Origin: Larix kaempferi
Taxonomy: Eukaryota; Streptophyta; Pinopsida; Pinales; Pinaceae
Assembly: GCA_027924585.1 (NCBI GenBank)
Contig: BSBM01000007.1
Location: 9,701,501 to 9,765,500, forward strand
Reading direction: 5' to 3'
Length of the DNA: 64,000 nt
A model generated the notes under the pieces. It saw only the letters and a list, made by a program, of their open reading frames with translations. It made no database searches and was not told the DNA's origin. Shown here one piece after another: positions 24,606-35,404 of the stretch. Made by a program: the position numbers and the translations under genes. Position 1 is the first letter of the stretch. Each line of letters starts with the position of its first letter.

Positions 24606-25199
24606 TGTTGATGTATATGTAACTTCGGAATGTATTTCATTTATATATTTATTGTACTCCTATAGAGATGTGTCATTCCTCTATACGGAAGTGTCGTCAT
24701 TTGTATTGACAAGTGTCGCAAGTGTGTTAACTTGCCAATGGGTTATTAGACCAACATGTGTGGGGTCGGCCTTGATTTATGTAACATGTGGTTATTGTAC
24801 CTAGCTAGACAAGTCATCCCCATAAGGTTATTGGGCAAACAGAACAAGCATAAATAGAGATCGGGAGATCTCTATTTGGATGACTCAGAAACTCATTCTT
24901 CCTTCACTTGGAAAGTGGCGCACTTGTGAGGAGGAGGATCAGCCGCTAAGAGGAGTCTATCTCTTGTAATTTGGTTGTACTTTGGTTGTGCAATTTCTCT
25001 ATCTATCTCTGAGGAAGTTGTGGGGTTTTTCACCTTAGGGTTTTCCCCACGAAAAATTTATGTGTCTATTGTCTCTCATGCTTTTGATTCTTGTGATGAT
25101 TGACATGCCTGTTATGATTGATATGCATTGATATACTGTACATGTTATTCTCTTAGTAAAGATCCTAGAGTATTGTTAATTAATGCTCAAAATTTAACA
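24606..25199 (+). repeat. Copia A: 5' LTR (594 bp)
   Basis: Starts TGTTGATG and ends TTTAACA. It is the same length as the 3' LTR at 31120-31713, with about 40 mismatches counted by hand (about 93% identity). It carries a TATA-like CATAAATA at about 24849. The TATA overlaps a perfect 11-base inverted repeat, AAATAGAGATC / GATCTCTATTT (24852-24862 and 24867-24877, loop GGGA). Confidence 0.97.
24852..24877 (+). promoter_or_regulatory. TATA-region hairpin in copia A LTR
   Basis: A perfect 11-bp stem with a GGGA loop overlaps the TATA-like box and would sit at or near the 5' end of the element RNA. The related LTR of copia B (49383-49410) keeps a 12-bp perfect stem with a different loop. The copia A 3' LTR has one broken pair. 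Confidence 0.6.
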
Positions 25200-25211
25200 T
25201 GGTATCAGAGC
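25200..25211 (+). other. Copia A primer binding site
   Basis: TGGTATCAGAGC directly abuts the LTR end. This is the standard plant site complementary to the 3' end of initiator tRNA-Met. Confidence 0.95.
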
Positions 25212-25773
25212 TAACCTGAGAAGGAGACATTGTGCAGTGACGAAAACTAGGGTTTCTTGTTTATTGGGTTTCTCTCCATAGATTTTCGAAAAGCAGTATA
25301 GTAGATTGACTCTATTCATCAAGGAGAATCTATCTGTCCAATTAGAATTCAATTTTGAGCATTTTTAGATTTGGCCCTGAAATTTAGGGTTTCCACAAAA
25401 ATAGGAATTTCTGAAATCTGAAGACATAGCTGGAATCTCCTTGGAAAAATCAAAGTTTAGAGCTTTGGATCGATATTTTTGGCTGGGTAAATTTCTAGGA
25501 AACTCAAACCCTAATTCAGGGTCCTCCTAAGTGACACCGGGAAGACTAAAACACATTTATGAAGGGTGAAGATTTGCAGATCTCAAATTCTGATTACACC
25601 AAGCTGATCAGCTCATCAAGGTGCATCTTTCTATTTTTTCAGAAAGTTGAAATTCACATTTTGAATTTTTAGGGTTTTTCCGACAAACCCTAATCCGGAA
25701 CCAGATCCAGTTTTCAGCAAAGCAAGTGGTGAGACCTAAATCTTTTCTATTTCCATTTGAAGTACTCTTTAAG

Positions 25774-26670
25774 ATGTCTCACCACACCAAGCTTGAGGAT
25801 AAGCTTGAAGGGGCTGATAACTTCTGAGACTGGAAGTATAGGATTGGGTTAATCCTGGAAGAAAATGAATTGGACTCCTACATCAGCTCTGAGGTCCCTA
25901 TCCCAGAGGATGAAGAGGCTAAGTTATTGCATAAGAAGAACTTGGTCAAGGCAAAGAGAATCATTGCTGATTCTATCAAAGACAATCTCATACCTCATGT
26001 GTCATCTCTAAAGACACCCAAGGAGATGTTTGACTCCCTGACCCAGTTATTTGAAGGGAAGAACATAAATCGGAGGATGACTCTATGGAATTAATTGAAA
26101 AGGGTCAAGATATTGAATGTAGAGACCATTCAATCTTACTTCTCCAAGGTCTCTCAGATCAAGGAACAACTTGAAGCTGTGGATGAAGTAGTGGACAATG
26201 GTGAAGTTGTTATGACCACTTTGAATGGCCTACCTAGGTCATGGGACTCCTTTATTCAAGGAATCTGTGTAAGAAAGAAATTGGTCTCTTACAGTAAACT
26301 GTGGGAGGAATGCTCTCAAAAAGAAGCTATGCTTGTAGCTTGAGAAGAAAAGATGGGAGGTGAAGATCAAGCTCTCACAGCTCACACCAAAAGAAGCAAT
26401 TCCAAGAAGGAGCACTCTCACTACAAGAGATCCTATCACAACCAACAAAAGAATAAGAAGGATCTAAGATGTTTTACCTGCAATGAGAAAGGTCACTTTG
26501 CTTCAGATTGTCCCAAGAACAAAAGGGATAACAACAACAACTTCAACAAGAAGAAGAAGGGCAACAAAAGAAGGTACCATGCTCATGCTGCCGAGGATGA
26601 TGATCCTCCAAAGAAGAAGGCTAGGGCAGAAAGTGATGATGACTCATCAAGTGAAGAAGAGTATGTTCTA
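25774..26670 (+). pseudogene. gag: Copia A: gag
   Basis: Ty1/copia gag starting at ATG 25774. It opens with a plant copia N-terminal segment (KLEDKLEGADNF, then DWKYRIGLILEENELDSYI). A UBN2-like capsid region follows (PKEMFDSLTQLFEGKNINRR and the stretch to 26340). A CCHC zinc knuckle C-FT-C-NEKG-H-FASD-C lies at 26470-26511, then a Lys/Asn-rich tail and an acidic DDDSSSEEE stretch. Three in-frame stops (25825, 26092, 26341) each look like a single transition from TGG, CAA and CGA. Gag is fused in frame with pol, as is usual for copia. The protein cannot be made intact from this copy. Confidence 0.9.
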
Positions 26671-27670
26671 ATATCTGCTCTCATAGGTACTATCTCTCAT
26701 GGTTGTAATGATTGGTTAATTGACCGTGGGGCTTCCAAACACATGACTGGGTTTAAAGAATCTTTCGTAAACCTATCTGAACATGAGTCACCCCATAAGG
26801 TGAAACTTCGGGATGATTATCAATACCCTATCAAAGGAAGTGGTGAAGCCTCCTACAACCTAGATTCTGGAAAGTCTTTGAAGATGAAAGAAGTTCTTTA
26901 TGTACCTGGGCTCAAGAAGAATCTTCTCTCCATCTCCGCATTAGATGCAAAAGGCATGAGGGTTGCATTTGTAGATGGCCAAGTTCTGATGTGGCCAAAG
27001 GGTAAAACTATTGATGATGCAGTGGTGATTGGAGAGCAAGAGGGAGGATTGTATAAATTGAAGGGACAACCTAAACATGCCATGGTACATGATTCTATGG
27101 AGCCAAGTGAACTTTGGCATAGAAGACTTGCACATATGCACTACAGAGCATTACCAATTGTAAGTAAGGCTGTAGAAGGTCTTCCTGAAATTAAGACCAA
27201 GCATGAAGGTGTTTGCAAAGGATGTGCAAAAGGAAAGAACATAAAGAAAGAATTTCCAAGTAGTGAAAGCAAGGCTAAAGGAATCTTGGAAATCATCCAC
27301 TCTAATGTATGCGGTCCGATGTCATCCAGTTCTTTGAGTGGGTATATTTACTATGTCTCTTTCATTGATGACTTCTCCAGGAAGACATGGGTTTACTTCT
27401 TGAAGAACAAAGCTGAAGTATTTGATAAGTTCAAGGAATTCAAAACCTTGATCAAAACATTCAGATCCGACAATGGTGGCGAATTCACTTCAGGTGATTT
27501 CAAGAAGCTATGCAATGACTCAGGGATTAAAAGGGAGTTGAATGCTCCCTACAATCCACAACAGAATGGAGTTGCAGAAAGGAAGAATAGAACAATCATG
27601 GAAGCAACACGGGAAATGCTGCATGACTAAGATCTACCCATGCATCTATGGGCAGAAGTAGCTAGGACAA
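26671..27670 (+). pseudogene. pol: Copia A: protease and integrase, integrase truncated
   Basis: The aspartic protease motif reads LID-RGA-SKHMTG at about 26713-26748, where the family has DSGA, so the catalytic loop Ser is Arg. A GAG-pre-integrase segment with an HHCC zinc site follows (LWHRRLAHMHY ... CKGCAKGK). The integrase core then shows HSNVCGPM (first catalytic Asp is Asn), SDNGGEF (second Asp present) and NGVAERKNR (Glu present). About eight residues before SDNGGEF are missing in frame compared with copia C. A stop at 27628 ends the long frame. Homology to the integrase core ends soon after MHLWAEVA, where sequence shared with copia B begins. Integration activity is not expected. Confidence 0.9.
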
Positions 27671-28181
27671 GTAATCCAGGAAGAAAAGATCAAGAGGGAG
27701 CACACTCCAGTATTTCTTGCAAGGAAGCAAAGATTGAGAGGGAGTCCACACAACAAACAAACAAAGATAAGTATTTGAATTGTCATTTCTTGTATATTCT
27801 GTTTGTTTAAATAATACTGTTCAATGATGTATATACTTATGTTCCTAGACTTAGGTTGTGTATTTTGCATATTTGCATTGATGAACAGTATACTACTAAT
27901 ATGCATATGATGGGTAAGTGGCCTATGGCACTGTACAACATTCCATTGCTACTTATCTAGAATGAAACCTCTTTGCTGACATGTTGGGAGTTGTGCACAC
28001 TCTTAACAATGTTCTGGTAGAGATTGGAAGGCATCTAGAAAGTTACGGGATATGGATAAATGTTGTATTGAAGCATTGGCTTAAATAATTGCATGAATGT
28101 ATGAAATATTTCTTTATGTGAAAGAATTTGTTTCGAAAATTATGAGATGTTTCTAATCATGCAATTTAACGTGTTTTGTAG
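27671..28181 (+). other. Intron-like segment between integrase and reverse transcriptase of copia A
   Basis: About 510 bp without coding potential. It has GTAATCC after a CA(A/G) at the left edge, another GGTAAGT near 27913, and TTTTGTAG at the right edge (AG at 28180-28181). A reading frame opens directly after that AG and runs 40 codons into the reverse transcriptase start. Copia B carries the same block at 52205-52780. It could be an intron, or a shared internal deletion filled with unrelated sequence in the common ancestor of A and B. Splice evidence is lacking. Confidence 0.4.
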
Positions 28182-29770
28182 GAAAGATCGTATACCTTCA
28201 CCTACAAAAGAAGGACTACAACATTTGTTCAAGCAACAAAATTATCTATTCAAGATATTGAAGTTCCCAGGATATGGGAAGAATGCCATGATCCGTTGAT
28301 CATGAAGAACGATGTTTGGGATGCGGTCCCAAGACCTGAAGGGAAGTTTGTTGTGACTTCCAAATGGATCTATAAGATCAAGCATGTTGCAGATGGAAAC
28401 ATAGAGAAATACAAGGCAAGATTCGTAGCTCGTGGCTTCTCTCAGAAAGAGGGAATAGATTATGAAGAGACTTTTGCTCCTGTAGCCAGGTACACTTCCA
28501 TCAGATCAGTACTTTCTTTGGCTGCAGTGATGAAATGGAAGATACACCAGATGGATGTCAATACAACTTTCTTGAATGGTGCAGTCGAGGAGGAAGTGTA
28601 TGTGGAGCAGCCACTTGGTTTTGAGACACATGACAGGGAGTCATATGTGTGCAAATTGAAGAAAGCCTTGTATGGCTTGAAGCAAGATCCCAGGACTTGT
28701 TATGGTAGGATGGATGGTTTCCTATCCAGTTTGGGATTTACCAAGAGTAAAGCAGATTCCAACCTTTATTACAAGGTTGAGGAAGGCAATCCAGTGATAC
28801 TACTTCTATATGTGGATGATCTATTTGTAACGGGTAATGATAGTTTGATTGTCGACACCAAGAGAAAGCTTGCAGCCGAGTTTGAGATGAAGGACTTGGG
28901 GATGATGGACTATTTTCTAGGCATAGAGGTGTGGCAGAGTGCAGATGGTATCTTCCTTGGACAAGGGAAGTATGCAGTAGAGATCTTGAAGAGGTTCAGG
29001 ATGATGGACTACAAGGCCATGGCAACCCTATGGCATCGAACCTAAAGCTTCTGTGTGATGCTTCATCTGAGCTAGTTGATGTCACTATGTCTCGTCAGAT
29101 GATTGGGTCCTTGATGTACTTGATGAACACAAGACCAGATATTTGATTTGCGGTGAACACATTGAGCCAGTTCCTGACGGATCCAAGGAGTGTTCACCTA
29201 GTTTCTATAAAGCATATTCTGAGGTATCTGAAGGGTACAGTTGACTATGGGCTCAAGTATGATGTGAATCAAAAGTTTAACCTGCGGGGCTATGTTGATT
29301 CAGATTAAGCAGGCAGTGCTGCAGATAGCAAGAGCACATCTAGGTGTTGCTTCAGTATGGGATCAGGTGTGATCTCTTGGTTTAGCAGGAAGCAGTCCTG
29401 CGTAGTACTAAGTACAACCGAGGCAGAGTATGTTGCAACCTGTTCGGCTAGTTGTGAGAGAGTATGGCTTCGGAAGCTATTGTATAAGTTATTTGATCTC
29501 CCGTTGGATGCTACAGGTATCTTCTGTGATAACCAAAGTTGTGTGAAGCTGTCTGAGAACCCAGTGTTTCATGACAGGTCGAAACACATAGAGATCAAAT
29601 ACCACTATATCAGGGATATGGTGCATAGAGGAGCAGTGAAGCTCCTATATGTTGCAATGGACAAGCATATTGCAGATGTGTTGAAGAAGCCACTAGCTAG
29701 AGTGAAGTTCAAGTACTTCAGAGAGAGGCTTGGTGTTCTTCAGATTGACGACACTTCGAGGAAGAAGTGA
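28182..29770 (+). pseudogene. pol: Copia A: reverse transcriptase and RNase H
   Basis: Reverse transcriptase from about 28302 ([10 protein letters not shown]) with [20 protein letters not shown], a [10 protein letters not shown] segment, KKALYGLKQ and the catalytic LLLYVDDLF near 28805-28835. A one-base deletion near 29030 shifts the frame. The following frame holds the connection domain, with stops at about 29144 and 29307 that look like altered Cys and Trp codons. RNase H from 29357 shows STTEAEYVATCSASCE, FCDNQSCVKL and HIEIKYHYIRDMV, and ends at a stop at 29768. The YVDD site is intact, but the frameshift and stops inactivate the copy. Confidence 0.93.
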
Positions 29771-29879
29771 TGGAGACATTTGCTGTAGCCATTCCTAGCA
29801 TGGTGGAAGGGAGATCCTTCATATGGCTATGGATGTAAGAGCTGGATGATGAGCATCAGGATGATGTTCTAGTTTCTGG

Positions 29880-30340
29880 TCTGTATGATCAGTAGGATCA
29901 TTTACATTTTTATGTAAGTATGTATCATGTTGATGCTGGACATGATCAGTTGGATCATTTATGTATGTACGCATCATGTTGGATGCTTGGACCATGTATA
30001 TGTATTTGTATCAGGTGGATACATTGTATGATCAGGTAGATCATGTATGTTGATATGTATCAGGTATGATTAGGTGGATCATGTATTTGTATATGTATCA
30101 GGTGGATACATTGTATGATCAGGTAGATCATGTATGATGATATGTATTAGGAAGATACTGTGTATGCATCAAGTGGATGCATTGTATGATCAGGATGATC
30201 ATGGATGACGAGCTTCAGGATGTTGCTCCAGATGACATGCATCAGGACGATGCAGTGATGATGATCAGGATGATCATGTGTACATCAAATTGATGTATGG
30301 TGAGTATCAGGATGATACTTTGTGGCCATGGATTAGGTTG
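29880..30340. repeat. Copia A subterminal GATC-rich repeats
   Basis: Irregular repeats of GTATCAGGTGGATACATTGT and GATCAGGTAGATCATGTATG alternate between RNase H and the 89-bp array. Many short palindromes (GATC, TGATCA) occur. Copia B has the same kind of repeats in opposite orientation at about 50520-50990. Confidence 0.85.
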
Positions 30341-30357
30341 TGCAGATGAGCATGTCT

Positions 30358-30893
30358 GGGAGATCCTATAGGTCGGAGTTGTGTACCCATAACAAACTGG
30401 GATGCTCTTTCGAGACATTGCTCTGGGAGGACATGTAATTTGTGCCCTGGGAGATCCTTCAGGTCGGAGTTGTGTACCCGTAACATCCTCGGATGCTCTT
30501 GCGAGGTTTTGTGCTATGTCATGTAATTTGGGCCCTGGGAGATCCTGCAGGTCGGAGTTGTGTACTCGTAACATTCTGGGATGCTCTTGAGAGGTTTTTC
30601 CATGACCACATGTAATTTGTGCCCTGGGAGATCCTTCAGGTCGGAGTTGTGTACTTGTAACATCCTGAGATGCTCTTGCGAGGTTTTGTGGTGACCACAT
30701 GTAATTTGTGCCCTGGGAGATCCTTCAGGTCGGAGTTGTGTACCTGTAACATCCTGGATGCTCTTTCGAGGTTTTGTGGTGGGGTCACATGTAATAGCTC
30801 CTTGGGAGATCCTACAGGTCGGAGTTGTGTACCTGTAAAATCCCGGGATTCTCTTTCGAGGTTTTGTGATGCATGTAATAAGTCTTGAGGATT
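30358..30893. repeat. Copia A subterminal 89-bp tandem array, six units
   Basis: Units start with GGGAGATCC at 30358, 30449, 30537, 30626, 30715 and 30804, spacing 88-91 bases. Each contains CAGGTCGGAGTTGTGTAC and a GAGGTTTTG-like block. Homologous but more diverged units occur in copia B (about 49,990-50,500). Confidence 0.95.
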
Positions 30894-31110
30894 CCACAGT
30901 ATGGCCAGTGATGATGAAGACTTGCAGGTGGTGAGCCTACATCCAGTATGAAAAAGGAATGGCTCTGTAGAACTTCCTATGATGAGTAGATTCAGAGATT
31001 GGTTGAAATTGCAGCAGCAGTGACAATGATGATGATGATGCATCAATGACGATGATCCAGAGAAGAAGACTTGTGCTAGTAGATCTGTGTCGAGAAATAA
31101 CTTCCTAGTT

Positions 31111-31119
31111 AAGAGGGAG
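31111..31119 (+). other. Copia A polypurine tract
   Basis: AAGAGGGAG directly precedes the 3' LTR start TGTTGATG. Confidence 0.9.
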
Positions 31120-31713
31120 TGTTGATGTATATGTAACTTCAGAATGTATTTCATTTATATATTTATTGTACTCCTATAGAGATGTGTCATTCCTCTATAC
31201 AGAAGTGTCGTCATTTGTATTGACAAGTGTCACAAGTGTGTTAACTTGCTGATGGGTTATTAGACTACCATGTGTGGGGTCATCCCTGATTTATGTAACA
31301 TGTGGTTATTGTACCTAGCTAGACAAGTCGGCCCCATAAGGTTATTGGGAAAACAGAACAAGTATAAATAGAGATCGGGAAATCTCTATTTGGATCACTC
31401 AAAAACTCATTCTTCCTTCACTCGAAAAGTGGCACACTTGTGAGGAGGAGGATCGGCTGCTAAGAGGAGTCTATCTCTTGTACTTTTGCTATACTTTGGT
31501 TGTGCTATTGCTCTATCTATCTCTAAGGAAGTTGTGGGGTTTTTAACCTTAGTGTTTTCCCCATGGAAACTCTGTGTGTCTATTGTCTCTCATGATTTTG
31601 ATTCTTGTGATGATTGACATGCTTGTTATGATTGATATGCATTGATATACTGTACATGTTATTCTCTCAGTAAAGATCCTAGAGTATTGTGAATTAATGC
31701 TCAAAATTTAACA
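31120..31713 (+). repeat. Copia A: 3' LTR (594 bp)
   Basis: Same length and ends as the 5' LTR, with about 40 differences. It is followed at 31714-31718 by AGATA, the second copy of the target-site duplication. Confidence 0.97.
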
Positions 31714-31742
31714 AGATAGCCCATGAAGGCCCAATGTTGCAA

Positions 31743-31760
31743 CCAACAACTCTGATACCA
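31743..31760 (-). other. Element D primer binding site
   Basis: On the minus strand TGGTATCAGAGTTGTTGG follows the end of the D 5' LTR by three bases. The first 11 bases match the initiator tRNA-Met site. This fixes the orientation of D and identifies 31764-33104 as its 5' LTR. Confidence 0.9.
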
Positions 31761-31763
31761 AAA

Positions 31764-33104
31764 TGTAATATCCCCAGCCTTGGACCCAATGCAAGGAAGG
31801 GAAACTGATGCCATTCTATGGGATTTTTCATAAAAACTCAGCCAATTCATTAGATTTTAAAGCCACAAAATACATATGTGCAGATGTAAATCAATTAAAC
31901 ATGCATAATGGAATGAAAACCTCGTACACACACATATTAAATGAATGTTATTCAATTTAACACAGTCAACAAATTAACACATTTGCAGAAGTAAATACAT
32001 AATAAAACACTCATCTTGAGGCAATGTTGTCCCGAACAACTAGCTATGTCGCTGCAACATTCCTTCCAGCCATAGGTCTCTGCCTTGCCTGTATTCTTTC
32101 AGCACTCAGAGACAACCCCAAGCTGGGCATGATATCTATAAGGAAAAGGGGACTCTCAAGCTCAGTTCATCCCAAAGCAATGGATACCCAACTCAAACCC
32201 CAACATTTCTTAAAACAAAACAACTCAAAACTGAGCATGGATACACATAAAAAAAAAATCACAAATGCTAGGCATGAAGAGAAACATTTTTACGGTGGGA
32301 TGCACGAAACGGGGTTTCCTTGAGCTTCAGAAAAACGTGGGAAACTAAAAGCGAACTGGTAGATGGGGATTCAATTCTGGGGAAGCAAATTCATTTCCAG
32401 AAAATGCTCATGGGAATTCCAGGGGAAAAAATGGCCTCCATCAAACCCCCAATTCATGGTTCTCTTCTCCTAGCCACTGTGCCAACCAAAAATGAGTTCC
32501 CAGCCATGGAAAAAGGAGGAAAACACAGAAAATTAGTGGGGAAAAATGCCTAGCAACTCCCAACTCGTGAGAGAGACAAACTCATGGGTGAATAATGGAT
32601 TAGGGTCAATTTTGTGGCTCTCCTCTTGCCCAAGAAGCCAAGCATGATTTTCTAGGAAGGATGGCTTTCCCATACTCGAATTTGGACAGCCATACCTCTC
32701 CAATCCCCAAGGCATTAACTGCCTCAACCAACTCTTGAATGATTGGGTACAAAGGTCAACATGGGTAGTTGAGGGTTGACTGGGTTCTCCCATTGACACT
32801 TGGCTTAGCTTGATTAGCTCAAGGGTTTGAATATTTTCCTCCCAATTCCTTGTAAAAATCATGCCCTCATCTCTTGTTGCATTGCATAGCTAGTTGTCGG
32901 CATTTATATTAAGATGCATATTTACAATTCTCATGGTTCACTAGCACATGGGTAGCATAATTTTAAATACTTGCCTCTTCTAGATTGAGCATTCACTAGC
33001 GGGGCCTTGGCCTCGAGCTCCACGCTATGAATCATACATAATATGAATACATTATTTACATTATAGTCCAAAACATTACAAGGATCAAAATGGGGGACAT
33101 TACA
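31764..33104 (-). repeat. Element D: 5' LTR (1,341 bp)
   Basis: Ends TGTAATATCCCC and GGGGACATTACA. It matches the 3' LTR at 17009-18333 throughout. A 17-base segment near 31963-31980 is absent from the 3' LTR and is flanked by TAACACA repeats. The right flank GTGTA pairs with GTGCA at 17004-17008. Confidence 0.92.
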
Positions 33105-34260
33105 GTGTACCTATTGAGGATGGCTTCTAGATCCAAAATGATGGATCCTTCATTATCCAGTTCTAGTAAAACAGTTTGTGCTCTGATGTTGGTGCCAAGA
33201 ACTTTCTTTAGACAAGAGACATGAAATACGGGATGAATGCGGGAAGAAGGAGGAAGTTCCAATTTATAATCAATGGACACAATCTTCCGAAGAACGTTAT
33301 TTAGACCATAGAACTTTGGAGCGAGCATATTATTCCCTTTGAGTTTCAGGGAGGATTGCTTGTAAGGTTGTAGATGAAGAAAAACCATATCACCTGCTTG
33401 AAAAGTGCACTCAGAATAGTGTTGATCGACATGTTGTTTCATTGAATTTCTTGCCATGTGAAGATTGTTTGGTAAAATGCGAAGAATATGATTGCGGGTT
33501 CGAAGAACTGTGTCAACTGCCTAAACTGGTGAACTATTAGGGGTGTATGGAAGAAGCAATGGTGGTCCCTGACTATAGAATGCTTCATATGGAGTCAATT
33601 TAGATGTAGTGTGGTAGGAGGTATTGTACCACCATTCAATGAGAGGGAGAAAATTTTCCCACTTATGCTATTGTTCGGAGGTGAAGCAATGAAGATAAGT
33701 TTCCAAAAATTTGTTGATAATTTCAGTCTGACCATCTGATTGTGAGTGATACCCTGAACTCATCTTCAGTTTGGCTCCAGTGTTGCGAAATAGTTCTGTC
33801 CAAAAATGATTGGTGAAAGTTGCATCGCGATCTGAGACAATGGAAGAAGGGATTCCATGAAGACAGAGATCTTGTCCAGGAAAATATGTGCGACTAAGGA
33901 GGTGGTATAGCGATAGATGAGGGCACAAAAATGACTATATTTGGAGAGCCGATCAACCAAAACCAAAATCACTGTCTTCCCTCCATATTTAGGGAACCCT
34001 TCAATGAAATCCATAAAAAAATTTGTCCAAATCCATGTAGGGATGGGAAAGTGTTCGAGAAATCCTAGAAGGAGTTTCATTTCATCCTTGTTGCATTGGA
34101 AGGTATCACATTCAACCACCATCTACTGAATTTTCCTTTTCATTCCCTTCCAAAAGAAGTTACGTCATGCCCACTCATACGTTTCGAGGAACCCATAGTG
34201 CCCTATTGATGGAGAAGCATGGAGCTCATAGAAGACATCCTATTGAATATCTATGCTCTA
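33105..34260 (-). pseudogene. pol: Chromovirus E: integrase with first half of chromodomain
   Basis: Minus-strand integrase of a Ty3/gypsy chromovirus. A CxxxxC pair (CDTFQC, near 34105) may be the end of the zinc-binding region. Catalytic residues sit in MDFIEGFP, SDRDATFTNHFW and SDGQTEIINKF. The C-terminal region has QAGDMVFLHLQPYKQSSLK and SRIHPVFHVSCLKK, the GPY/F-type module, then DLEAILNRYT, where the chromodomain begins. The frame is cut there by element D and continues at 17003. Several frameshifts separate the pieces, so this copy is dead. Confidence 0.9.
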
Positions 34261-35404
34261 GGGAAGCACCAGACGATCCTTGTATCTCAGGGAAGCACCA
34301 TCCCAAGAGTAATGTGGTATAGTAGAAAGGTTGTTGGCCAACCGTTGGATAATTTGAAATAATGAGGATTCATTGACAGATCCCTCCTGAATAGATTGAA
34401 ACCAATTTGGAACAGGAATAGAAATAGATGAAAGAGAAACTTGGTCATCAAATGTGTGAGAAATAGCATCTGCCACAAGATTGTCCTTTCCCTTCTTGTA
34501 AGTGATCTAATAGTCATAAGCCATGAGTTTTTTAACCCATTTTTGTTGTGATGGGGAGGAGACCCGTTGTTTAAGGAAATATTTTAGTCTCTGGTGATCA
34601 ATCTTGATGCAGAAATGATTCCCTAATAGCTATGGTCACCACTTGTGTACTGCATGCAAAATAACCATCATTTCCTTCTCATATGTAGAGGCTACTAAAT
34701 TATTAACGAAAAGGGATTTGCTGGTGAATGAAATCGGATGCTCATCTTGAAGGAGAACAACACCAAGTCCATTGTTGCAAGCATCACTCTCAATAGTGAA
34801 GGGCTTGGAAAAATCGGGAATAGATAGAACAAGTGTCTAGTACATAGAATTTGTTTCAGTTTGTCAAATACACACTTAGTAGCATGTGTCCATGTAAAAT
34901 CATCATTTTTCAATAGATCGGTTAATGGAGTTGCAATATTCCTCTAATCCTTGACAAACTTGCGGTAGTAGCCAGTCAATCCCAAAAACCCATGAAAGCT
35001 CTTGAGTGTTTGAGGATGTGGCCAATTTTTCATGGAATCTATTTTGGCAGGATCCATGCGAACCCCTTGTGATGAAATAGTATGCCTGAGATACTCTACT
35101 TCCTCTTGTACATAACCACATTTAGACTTCTTGGCATGGAGATGATGATCAGAGAAAAGTTGCAGTACAAGATCCATATGTTGGAGATGCTCAACCCATG
35201 TTTTACTATAAATGAGGATATCATCAAAGAAGACCAAAAAGAATTTCCGCAAGTAGGGTGGGAATATTTTATTCATCAATCCCTGGAATGTGGAAGGAGC
35301 ATTAATGAGGCCAAAGGGCATGACCAAAAAATCATAGTGGCCATCATGTGTGTGGAAAGCTATTTTAGGGATATCATCCTCATGAACCCGAATTTGATGA
35401 TACC
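34261..35404 (-). pseudogene. pol: Chromovirus E: reverse transcriptase (partial) and RNase H
   Basis: Reverse transcriptase shows MPFGLINAPSTFQ and the catalytic FFDDILIYS (YxDD variant with Phe) near 35230-35260, then KSKCGYVQEEVEYLRH and a LTGYYRKFVKD connection. RNase H-like sequence at 34910-34270 is broken by stops (pieces such as MADAISHTFDDQ). At 35404 the frame is cut by the plus-strand LTR of F1, just upstream of the MPFGL motif. Protease, gag and the 5' LTR of E are not in the window. Confidence 0.9.

Noticed and set aside
30242-31154. Open frames of 120-170 codons opposite copia A's 3' region
   Set aside because: They are products of the 89-bp tandem array read on the other strand, with no recognisable protein.
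24601-31713. Could copia A be a CRISPR-like or phage structure because of its direct repeats?
   Set aside because: The repeats are LTRs and minisatellites with no spacer structure, and the proteins are Ty1/copia gag-pol.
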